Shown here one piece after another: positions 35,538 through 43,406 of a DNA stretch of 64,000 nucleotides. Under the pieces are notes generated by a model, which saw only the letters and a list, made by a program, of their open reading frames with translations, made no database searches and was not told the origin of the DNA. The position numbers and the translations under genes were made by a program. Source of the stretch: Sphingobacterium sp. N143. GTDB lineage: Bacteria > Bacteroidota > Bacteroidia > Sphingobacteriales > Sphingobacteriaceae. How positions within the stretch are numbered: position 1 is the stretch's first letter; each line of letters opens with the position of its first letter. The stretch covers positions 1-64,000 of the forward strand of contig NZ_JACAIS010000001.1 in NCBI RefSeq assembly GCF_030325625.1. The letters are read 5' to 3'.

Positions 35538-37439
35538 ATGCGAATTACAATCATAATACTCTTATGGATACATATCGGGGCAACTGTCTCCGCTCAACCC
35601 TATCAATATGGTCCGGCGGACAAAGACTTTGCTGGTTATCTTTTTGCCTATTTCAAAGGAAATGCCGTAGCGGATGAGGCGGTGTGCTTTGCCATCAGTA
35701 CGGATGGCTATAATTATCGGGCCCTGAATGATAATCGGCCAGTACTGGACTCGAAAACCATCAGCAAAACTGGTGGTGTGCGGGATCCACATATCCTAAG
35801 GGGCGTGGATGGAAAGTCTTTCTATATGGTGCTCACCGATATGACCTCATCCAAAGGCTGGGACTCCAACCGGGGGATGGTCTTGCTTAAATCTGATGAC
35901 CTGCTGCATTGGTCGCATCAGACGATCGATATCCAGCAACGCTTTCATGGACAGGAAAATTTAAAACGCGTATGGGCTCCCCAGACCATATTTGATCCTG
36001 CAGCCGGAAAGTATATGGTCTACTGGTCCATGCAACATGGAAATGGACCGGATATCATCTATTATGCCTATACCAATAAGGAGTTTACGGATTTTGAAAC
36101 AGAACCACAGGTACTGTTCCTTCCTCAAAATGGTAAATCTTGCATCGATGGGGATATCATGGAAAAGGATGGCTTATTCTACCTGTTTTATAAAACTGAA
36201 GGTCATGGTAACGGGATCAAGCTCGCTACAACGGACCTCCTGACATCGGGCAAATGGACCGAACAGCCAGGATATAAACAGCAGACCAAAGATGCTGTAG
36301 AAGGCTCCAGCGTATTTAAGCTGAACCAGACTAATCAATATATCCTCATGTATGATGTCTACGGAAAAGGAAAATATCAATTTTGTATCTCAGATGACCT
36401 TGATCGCTTTAAGGTAATTGATCATGAGATCAAGATGGATTTCCATCCTCGGCACGGGACGATCATCCCTGTGACCAGGCAGGAACTCATTCAGCTGACT
36501 TCACATTGGGGCATACCCAAAGACATGCGGCTGGCACTGAAAAAGAACCCGGTGCTGGATGGCTTTTATGCCGATCCAGATATTCTGTATTCCAATAAAA
36601 CAAAAAAATACTATATCTATCCGACTAGCGACAGCTTTGATGGCTGGGGTGGTTTTTATTTTAAGACTTTCTCCTCCACTGATTTTGTACATTGGAAGGA
36701 TGAAGGGGTCATCTTGGACCTCAAAAAGGATGTCGCTTGGGGTCCTCGAAATGCCTGGGCACCTACCATTACAGAGAAAAAGGTGAATGGCACTTATCAA
36801 TATTACTATTATTTTACGGCAGCACAGAAAATAGGGGTGGCGGTATCGGATCAGCCTACCGGGCCCTTCAAAGATTCGGGTAAGCCGCTGATCGATTTCA
36901 AACCCGAAGGGATAAAAAGAGGTCAGGAGATTGATCCTGCAGTGTTCAATGACCCTAAATCGGACAAAAGCTTTTTGTATTGGGGAAATGGTTATCTGGC
37001 AGTTGCCGAACTCAATAAGGATATGATTTCCATCAAGAAAAACACGATTAAAGTACTGACACCGGACAGCACATTTCGGGAAGGTGCCTATGTCATCTAT
37101 CGCAATGGGCTTTACTATTTCTTTTGGTCGGAAGATGATACCCGAAGTGAAAATTACCGGGTGCGTTACGGAACTTCGACTTCGCCTTATGGTCCTATAA
37201 CTGTGCCTGAGAACAATCTGATTTTACAGAAAGATCCTGCCAAAGGGATCTATGGTACCGGACATAACTCCGTCTTGCAGCTCCCGGGTACTGATGAGTG
37301 GTATATTGTGTACCACCGGTTCAATTATCCAAGAGGTATCGAGATGGGGGATGCCGCCGGATTTAACAGGGAGGTGTGCATAGACCGTTTATATTTTGAT
37401 GCCCGGGGTAATATATTGCCTGTCATTCCCAGCCACTAG
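35538..37439 (+). CDS. Tandem-domain GH43 glycosidase
   Basis: 633 residues with a signal peptide (1-19). Two five-bladed GH43 propellers lie in one chain. Domain 1 (about 25-320) has Asp83 in GGVRDPHIL, the RVWAPQTIFD strand and Glu255 in DAVEGSSVF. Domain 2 (about 335-633) has Asp346 in YADPDILY, NAWAPTITE, Asp467 in EIDPAVF and Glu515 in REGAYVIY. Domain 2 keeps the clearest base, pKa-modulating and acid residues. GH43 members cleave alpha-L-arabinofuranosyl or beta-D-xylosyl and galactosyl linkages; with GH51, GH2 and GH127 genes nearby, arabinose-rich side chains are the likely target. Confidence 0.9.
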   Translation: MRITIIILLWIHIGATVSAQPYQYGPADKDFAGYLFAYFKGNAVADEAVCFAISTDGYNYRALNDNRPVLDSKTISKTGGVRDPHILRGVDGKSFYMVLTDMTSSKGWDSNRGMVLLKSDDLLHWSHQTIDIQQRFHGQENLKRVWAPQTIFDPAAGKYMVYWSMQHGNGPDIIYYAYTNKEFTDFETEPQVLFLPQNGKSCIDGDIMEKDGLFYLFYKTEGHGNGIKLATTDLLTSGKWTEQPGYKQQTKDAVEGSSVFKLNQTNQYILMYDVYGKGKYQFCISDDLDRFKVIDHEIKMDFHPRHGTIIPVTRQELIQLTSHWGIPKDMRLALKKNPVLDGFYADPDILYSNKTKKYYIYPTSDSFDGWGGFYFKTFSSTDFVHWKDEGVILDLKKDVAWGPRNAWAPTITEKKVNGTYQYYYYFTAAQKIGVAVSDQPTGPFKDSGKPLIDFKPEGIKRGQEIDPAVFNDPKSDKSFLYWGNGYLAVAELNKDMISIKKNTIKVLTPDSTFREGAYVIYRNGLYYFFWSEDDTRSENYRVRYGTSTSPYGPITVPENNLILQKDPAKGIYGTGHNSVLQLPGTDEWYIVYHRFNYPRGIEMGDAAGFNREVCIDRLYFDARGNILPVIPSH

Positions 37440-37465
37440 CCAAATAAACCTAAACCAAAAGTACA

Positions 37466-39964
37466 ATGAGAAAAATAGTTAAAAATATAATGATCCTATC
37501 GGCATCTATATGGATGGGGACTGGTGTTTTACATGCCCAGCCTGGATTTGGCACTGCCGAGCAAATGAATGCTAACTGGTACTTTCATCTGGGGGATATG
37601 GCGCCCCAGGCTTTAAAAGAAATCAGTGACCATACATGGAAGGAGGTCAGGTTGCCGCACGACTGGGGAGTGAAATACCCGCTGAATCCAAGCCTGGCCA
37701 GTGCGACAGGATATCTACCCGGAGGTATAGGCTGGTACCGGAAACAGCTGCCGGTACGAGCAGAAGATCAGGGAAAAAAAATATTCCTTTATTTTGAAGG
37801 TGTCTATAACCGGAGTGAGGTTTATGTCAATGGTAAATCCGTAGGGAACCGCCCCAATGGTTATGTGTCGTTCTCTTATGATATAACACCCTATATTGAA
37901 TTTGGAAAAGAAAATAACATCGCTGTCCGGGTAGATCATAGCCATAGCGCTGATTCGCGCTGGTATACGGGATCGGGTATCTATCGTGATGTGTGGATCG
38001 TAAAATCAAATCCAATCCACATAGACCAATGGGGGGTGTATGCCTATCCGGAACTCAAAGGAAGAAAGGGCTTGTTAAATACGGAAGTCACTGTAGTCAA
38101 TAGTGGGACTACAGCCGGCCCCGTGACAGTAGCACAGGAGCTGGTCGATGTGCGGGGACAGGTCGTCGCAAAAAAATCGCAAAAACTTAGCGTTGCCACA
38201 GGGGATAAAAAGATCCTACAGCAACAGCTCACCGTCATGAATCCCAGGCTATGGAGTCTAGACCAGCCGGTGCAGTATACCTTGCGGACAACGCTATGGC
38301 AAAATGGGAAAACAATAGATCACTCGGAGGTAAAGACTGGTTTCAGGACTTTTACATTTGACCCTGATAAGGGCTTTGCCTTAAATAATGAATGGATGAA
38401 GGTGAAGGGTGTCTGTGTGCATCATGATGCTGGAGTGCTTGGAGCTGAGGTCTACCCCGAAGTATGGCGACGTCGCTTGCTCACCTTAAAATCGCTGGGC
38501 GTAAATGCGATACGTACCAGCCATAATCCGCAGGCCTCTTCTTTATATGCGCTATGTGATGAGCTTGGCCTCTTGGTCATGGATGAAGCATTTGATGAAT
38601 GGGAGTTTCCGAAAAGAAAGTGGCTGCAGGGCTGGAATGTTGGTACACCGGGGTTTGAAGGGGCTTATGATTTTTTTGAAGAATGGGGAGAGCGGGACTT
38701 GGCTGATATGGTGAAACGGGACCGGAATCACCTCTCTATTTTCGCATGGAGCATAGGCAATGAAGTGGATTACCCGAATGATCCTTATTCGCATCCTATC
38801 CTGGACGGTGAAAAAAAAGAGGGTGGTTTTACACAGGCGTCGTATGGGGGCTATAAAAAAGAGGCTCCGGATGCGATGCGTCTGGGTGATATCGCTAAGC
38901 GCCTTGCTGCGATAGTAAAAAAATATGACCGAAGCCGGGCGGTGACAGCTGGTCTGGCGGGTGTGGCCATGTCCAACGAAACGGCCTATCCTGGGGCGCT
39001 TGATATCGCGGGGTATAACTATACCGAAAGCCGCTACCAGCAGGATCATGAGCGCTATCCAGAACGTGTTATTTTTGGAAGTGAAAATAGACATGATCTT
39101 TCCGCTTGGTTGGCCGTACGTGACAATGCGCATATATTTGGACAGTTTTTGTGGACGGGGATCGATTATCTCGGTGAATCAGGCCGTTGGCCTTCGCGTG
39201 GATTTTACTCCGGTCTACTGGATTTTGCGGGCTTTGTCAAACCACGAGGCTATTACCGCCAGTCGCTATGGACTAAACAGCCAATGGCTTACCTGGGTAC
39301 CTATCCCTTAGGTGGGGCGCCAGGGACGACAGATGCTTGGTCAGCCTTGGAATCACAACAGGGGCGTTGGAAAAATGAGGCTCCTTCAATGGATGCCTGG
39401 CCAATCTGGAATTATCAGGATGGTCAGCAGATCCGGGTGGTCTGTTATACCAATAGCGCCCGGGCCCGACTTGAACTCAATGGAAAGATCGTTGGAGAAG
39501 AAAAAAATTATGACGGGAAAACAGGAATTATCTATTGGGATATTCCCTATGCAAAGGGTAAGTTGGAGGTAGTGGGGATGGATACAACCGGAAAAGAGGC
39601 TGTCCGCCATACCATTCAGTCTAGCCAGCGTCCAGCGTCCATTGTCGCCCGCCTTGTGGGGGATAAGACAATCAAAGCTGGTGCTGTTGTCCAGATTGCT
39701 CTACAGATAGTGGATGAAGATGGACTTCCGGTGATCCTGTCTGAAAATGAACTCCGCTGTGCTGTGGTCGGCAATGCACGTCTATTGGGTATGGAAGCTG
39801 GAAATAATACGGATATGGGTGACTATACGGATAATAGACAGCGGGTTTATCATGGAAAAATGATAGCTTATGTCCAGGCTCTTGGTAAATCGGGTGATAA
39901 AATAAACATTCGCTTTACTTCTCCTTGGCTGCAACCAGCCACAGTGACCTGTGTGATTAATTGA
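37466..39964 (+). CDS. GH2 beta-galactosidase-like glycosidase
   Basis: 832 residues with a signal peptide (1-24). An N-terminal jelly roll (about 30-190, VRLPHDWGVKYPL, GGIGWYRKQL), an Ig-like domain (about 195-300), the catalytic barrel (about 305-610), then two C-terminal sandwich domains, DUF4982-like and a final Ig-like domain. Glu433 in WSIGNEVDYPN is the acid/base and Glu540 in FGSENRHD the nucleophile. The barrel entry KGVCVHHDAGVLGAEV is typical of Bacteroidota beta-galactosidases. It probably removes terminal beta-galactose from arabinogalactan or pectic galactan in the periplasm. It is the last rightward gene of PUL 1, with its stop 9 bases from the stop of the convergent gene. Confidence 0.93.
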   Translation: MRKIVKNIMILSASIWMGTGVLHAQPGFGTAEQMNANWYFHLGDMAPQALKEISDHTWKEVRLPHDWGVKYPLNPSLASATGYLPGGIGWYRKQLPVRAEDQGKKIFLYFEGVYNRSEVYVNGKSVGNRPNGYVSFSYDITPYIEFGKENNIAVRVDHSHSADSRWYTGSGIYRDVWIVKSNPIHIDQWGVYAYPELKGRKGLLNTEVTVVNSGTTAGPVTVAQELVDVRGQVVAKKSQKLSVATGDKKILQQQLTVMNPRLWSLDQPVQYTLRTTLWQNGKTIDHSEVKTGFRTFTFDPDKGFALNNEWMKVKGVCVHHDAGVLGAEVYPEVWRRRLLTLKSLGVNAIRTSHNPQASSLYALCDELGLLVMDEAFDEWEFPKRKWLQGWNVGTPGFEGAYDFFEEWGERDLADMVKRDRNHLSIFAWSIGNEVDYPNDPYSHPILDGEKKEGGFTQASYGGYKKEAPDAMRLGDIAKRLAAIVKKYDRSRAVTAGLAGVAMSNETAYPGALDIAGYNYTESRYQQDHERYPERVIFGSENRHDLSAWLAVRDNAHIFGQFLWTGIDYLGESGRWPSRGFYSGLLDFAGFVKPRGYYRQSLWTKQPMAYLGTYPLGGAPGTTDAWSALESQQGRWKNEAPSMDAWPIWNYQDGQQIRVVCYTNSARARLELNGKIVGEEKNYDGKTGIIYWDIPYAKGKLEVVGMDTTGKEAVRHTIQSSQRPASIVARLVGDKTIKAGAVVQIALQIVDEDGLPVILSENELRCAVVGNARLLGMEAGNNTDMGDYTDNRQRVYHGKMIAYVQALGKSGDKINIRFTSPWLQPATVTCVIN

Positions 39965-39976
39965 TCGCACAGGTCA
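39945..39976. terminator. Bidirectional hairpin built from two coding ends
   Basis: TGACCTGTGTGAT (39945-39957) pairs with ATCGCACAGGTCA (39964-39976), 13 bp with one G-U or A-C position and a 6-base loop. The left arm lies within the last codons of the GH2 gene, and the right arm ends on the stop codon of the convergent GH127-type gene. With 9 bases between the genes, no other room for a terminator exists. Confidence 0.6.
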
Positions 39977-42334
39977 ATCGGACCGGAGGGTTCGTATTTC
40001 TAAAATTTTGTGACTAGGGGACTTCTGTGTTCCCTTAATTTTTACTTCCATCGTCGGAGCCTTTAAGGCTTCTTTTGGAAGTTGGACTCTCAGGGTTGTG
40101 GAGCCCGGACCATTCGCTGTGTTTTCTAATGTTTCAACCAGGAGTCCATTGACCAGGATCTCGGTGGTCCGGGGGCTAGTGTCGGTTAGAAATTTTATAT
40201 ATAGGATGCTACTATCGGTATGCTTCAGCTGGTAACTGAACCAGCCTGTGGCTTCTCGCCAACGGGTATCTTCTGTAACTCCAGAGGTGCTATTTTCTTC
40301 GTGGAAAGAGTGATCCGATTCGGGCTGTTGTTCGCCGGCGGTTACCTTGTCCACGGTGATCGCCGTGAGGGCAAGATTTTCGCGTTCTTCTTGATCGATC
40401 TTCTTCTGGAGCTCCTCAAGTTTTGCAGCTGTTGTCTGTGGCCAATAAAGTATGTAGCGGCTGTCGTGGATACCATAGAAAGGCTCGAGTTCCATATTAA
40501 GACTATCTTTTCCTCGGTGCAGCCCTGTAAGATAATAATGCAGTGGTTTGGAAGAGATCGGTTGCACAAGTGCCGGAATGGCAGCTGGATCGGCTGTTAA
40601 TATCGGGATTTCGCGCAGGGGAATCTGCTTACCGGATGCAATATGGCCCATTCGGCTATCATCGGATTTTAGGCCGCGCAAATCTGCTGTGCCCGAACGT
40701 GCAGCAAGCACAATAGGGCCGCATAATATACTATAGTAGTGACTCTGATCGGGCAATTGCTCGATATGGATGCCCATGGGCAGTTCCATATGTAACAGGT
40801 CGCCGGGGCTCCAGGTACGTTTTATCTTGAGATGCGTTGCAGTAGAATCAACGGCCTTGTAGACCTGGCCGTTGATTGATATGACCGGTACGGAGGTGAG
40901 CCATGCTGGCCTGCGTAGATATAATGTAAATTCACTTTTCTTTTTGGCATTAATTTTTAACGTGGTATAGGCTTCCTGTGGAAAATTGTTGTCCTGAATG
41001 ATCTCAATATGTTTTTCTTTCCAGTGTAATTGTGATGGAATAAAAAGATTAACATACAGTTCGTCGTGCTTATGTGCATAAATCATCTCCCCATATTTGG
41101 CGTGGTTTTCCATGCCAGAACCTACACAGCACCACATGCTTGTCTGGGGTTGAGAATAGACACGATAATGGCCGGGACGCATTTGTGTAAAATAGACGAA
41201 ACCGCCATGCTCGGGATGTTGGGACGATAGGATGTGGTTGTATAGCGCACGCTCGTAAAAATCTAGATATTTTCCCTGTGGGTCTGTGCGGTACAGCATT
41301 TTTGTCAACCGTAACATATTATAGGTGTTACAAGTTTCGGGTCCTTCGATGCTGTGGACCATCTTCGAAAAATCGTCTGTCGGATTAAAATGCTCACTGA
41401 CACTATTGCCGCCGATGGCAATCGATCGATGTTGGACAACATTGTCCCAAAAATAACGGACGGCATCGGCCCATTGTTGATCGTTGGAAAGCTCAGCTAT
41501 TCGTTTAAAACCGAGGACTTTCGGTATTTGCGTATTGGCATGCAACCCCGTCAGCTGATCCTGATGCTGTGTCAATGGGAGTAAAATGGACTGGTGGCTA
41601 AACTTACGTGCAAGTTTGAGGTAACGCGGATCTTGTGTGATCGCTGCAACATCAGCAAAGGTTTCGTTGAGCCCCCCATGTTCACTACGTAGCATATCCT
41701 GAATCTGTGCTTCAGACAATTGGGAAACCAATTGGATAGCCCAGTCCGTCATACGAATGAGCATGCTCTTTGCCGTCTGATCTGCTGTTAACAAATAGGC
41801 GTCACGCAGTCCGGCGTAAGTTTTGTGAATGTTATAAAGGGGAACCCATTTTCCATTTAAACTAAACGTACCCGACCGGATATTTCCCTGTTGGATTTCT
41901 TCCCAAATCAGTTTGCCTCCGGGGACACCACCTATATACCCATTACCATTGGCTTGCTGACATTGTTGTAGCGTTGAAATCATGTAATCGAGTCGTGCTT
42001 TGATACGTGCATCGCCGGTGGAAGCATACATGTAGGAAAGAGCCGAAAGGTAATGTCCACCAATATGCCCGTCTAGACCCGTGTTTTCCCAGTTTGTATA
42101 GGACTCTTTTTTGCGCGGTAGCCCTGCTTCTCGTAGAAAAGGGGCCAGTAGACGATCCTGATCCAGCTCCAATAAGTATAATAGATCGAGCTGCTGGGCA
42201 TGCTTAAAAGGACTAGGCAGTAATCTGACATCCCGTAAATCGAAATAGTGAAGCTGCTGGGGCTCTTGTGCATGTATTGAGAAGCTAAATGCTGCGGTAA
42301 AAATAAGCGACAAAAAAATACGTATTAATTTCAT
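39974..42334 (-). CDS. GH127/GH146-type (DUF1680) beta-L-arabinofuranosidase
   Basis: 786 residues from the ATG at 42332-42334; an in-frame ATG 48 bases upstream would put 16 residues before the signal peptide. The (alpha/alpha)6 barrel shows the family hallmark residues: Glu314 in SEHF, Glu333 and Cys335 in GPETCNTYNM, and Cys402-Cys403 in WCCVGSGMENH. In the characterised enzyme HypBA1 the equivalent glutamate and three cysteines hold zinc, with one cysteine as nucleophile. The early TNWENTGLDGHIGGHYLSALS block is closer to the GH146 style. It should release beta-L-arabinofuranose from arabinan or hydroxyproline glycans. It converges on PUL 1 and has its own promoter element. Confidence 0.88.
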   Translation of the reverse strand: MKLIRIFLSLIFTAAFSFSIHAQEPQQLHYFDLRDVRLLPSPFKHAQQLDLLYLLELDQDRLLAPFLREAGLPRKKESYTNWENTGLDGHIGGHYLSALSYMYASTGDARIKARLDYMISTLQQCQQANGNGYIGGVPGGKLIWEEIQQGNIRSGTFSLNGKWVPLYNIHKTYAGLRDAYLLTADQTAKSMLIRMTDWAIQLVSQLSEAQIQDMLRSEHGGLNETFADVAAITQDPRYLKLARKFSHQSILLPLTQHQDQLTGLHANTQIPKVLGFKRIAELSNDQQWADAVRYFWDNVVQHRSIAIGGNSVSEHFNPTDDFSKMVHSIEGPETCNTYNMLRLTKMLYRTDPQGKYLDFYERALYNHILSSQHPEHGGFVYFTQMRPGHYRVYSQPQTSMWCCVGSGMENHAKYGEMIYAHKHDELYVNLFIPSQLHWKEKHIEIIQDNNFPQEAYTTLKINAKKKSEFTLYLRRPAWLTSVPVISINGQVYKAVDSTATHLKIKRTWSPGDLLHMELPMGIHIEQLPDQSHYYSILCGPIVLAARSGTADLRGLKSDDSRMGHIASGKQIPLREIPILTADPAAIPALVQPISSKPLHYYLTGLHRGKDSLNMELEPFYGIHDSRYILYWPQTTAAKLEELQKKIDQEERENLALTAITVDKVTAGEQQPESDHSFHEENSTSGVTEDTRWREATGWFSYQLKHTDSSILYIKFLTDTSPRTTEILVNGLLVETLENTANGPGSTTLRVQLPKEALKAPTMEVKIKGTQKSPSHKILEIRTLRSD

Positions 42335-42424
42335 GGCGTTGTAAATTATTCCTATGGACAGCAAATGGAAAAGATGCTGCAATTTTGGTTAGTGGCCTGA
42401 TTTTAAACGTGTAGGCCAGTAAAT

Positions 42425-42432
42425 CAAAGATA
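42425..42432 (-). promoter_or_regulatory. TAnnTTTG element upstream of the GH127-type gene
   Basis: TATCTTTG on the minus strand fits the -7 consensus, 90 bases before the chosen start. No TTG is visible at the -33 distance. Independent transcription of this gene is consistent with its opposite orientation. Confidence 0.4.
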
Positions 42433-42556
42433 TGAATTATAGGAATATTGTTAAATGTTTTTTTTACATTTATTTTTTAATCGGTGATTGCTTGCTATCA
42501 AATAAATGAAAAAGCGTTAAAACTGGTCCAGATTCCGATGAAATACGGCGCAACGA

Positions 42557-42578
42557 GGACTGGATCAATGTACAGTCC
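42557..42578 (-). terminator. Weak hairpin after the 222-residue lipoprotein gene
   Basis: GGACTG (42557-42562) and CAGTCC (42573-42578) form a 6-bp stem 34 bases after the stop at 42612. No T-run follows, so this is only a possible terminator. Confidence 0.25.
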
Positions 42579-42611
42579 ACTATATTGTACCATACATTTT
42601 AAATTGAGTAG

Positions 42612-43280
42612 CTATTGGGATACATGATACCCCGTAATGACCGCATCGTTTAGGGCTTTCTCAGAAATGATATCGATATTGAGGTTGACTTTATTTCCTA
42701 TAGGATCCAATGAAATAAAATAACTGACATTTCCTTTCACATAAAATAGTTGCTGTGGATAATGCAATACTTCCGTGTTAAAATCATCTTTATAGACCTG
42801 CACTGTATTGGGGAATGCTTTTTCAAGGGAGGACTTTACGCTGGCGTCGATACTTTTTAACTCAATGGAGTCCGCATCCAAACCATTTGGTTCCCCAAGC
42901 TCTCTAATGAAGGTGCTAAAATAGTCATCTACAGCACTCTCATGGGCCTTTATGGAGATAAAGGCTACGCTGTCACGATAGACAACAACTTTGGCTCCAT
43001 AGTCTTCATTGATGGCTTTACCCTGGAATTTTACGTCAACTGCTTTTTCCTGATCGAAATTGTAGATGCTGGCTTCCTCTCCTTCATCAACTAGTTCTAA
43101 TGTACCATTGTTGGATGCATAATGTCCATGTTGAATGGTCTTTTTACTGGCATTGGACTCAAAGTTTGCTTCGGCAGGTTGACCTACCTTATTGTATAGG
43201 TCAATGGCTTGTGGAGTCGATTGACAGCCCAGCAAAATGAGCGAAAATAAGCCTGAGGTCCAAGTCGTGATTTTATACAT
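42612..43280 (-). CDS. Uncharacterised lipoprotein
   Basis: 222 residues with a lipobox LILLGC (Cys19), so probably envelope-anchored. The mature region is acidic and beta-rich by appearance, with repeated short strands such as HGHYASNNGTLELVDEGEEASIYNFD and KGNVSYFISLDPIGNKVNLNIDI. I do not recognise a family. It follows the second FtsX-like permease gene on the same strand after a 126-base gap, so it could be an accessory protein of that permease or an independent gene. Confidence 0.7.
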   Translation of the reverse strand: MYKITTWTSGLFSLILLGCQSTPQAIDLYNKVGQPAEANFESNASKKTIQHGHYASNNGTLELVDEGEEASIYNFDQEKAVDVKFQGKAINEDYGAKVVVYRDSVAFISIKAHESAVDDYFSTFIRELGEPNGLDADSIELKSIDASVKSSLEKAFPNTVQVYKDDFNTEVLHYPQQLFYVKGNVSYFISLDPIGNKVNLNIDIISEKALNDAVITGYHVSQ

Positions 43281-43406
43281 GCTTTACTTTTTTTGGATAC
43301 ATCGTATGAAAACTGCTCCATAAAACAGCCTTACTTCATACACCTATGTTGTATAGATAACAAAAAGATGAGCAGCATGTTTGCCAATTTTTATTTTCAT
43401 GAGATG

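Noticed and set aside
38552..39133. 193-codon open frame on the - strand inside the GH2 gene
   Set aside because: Shadow of the catalytic domain; the GH2 frame carries both catalytic glutamates.
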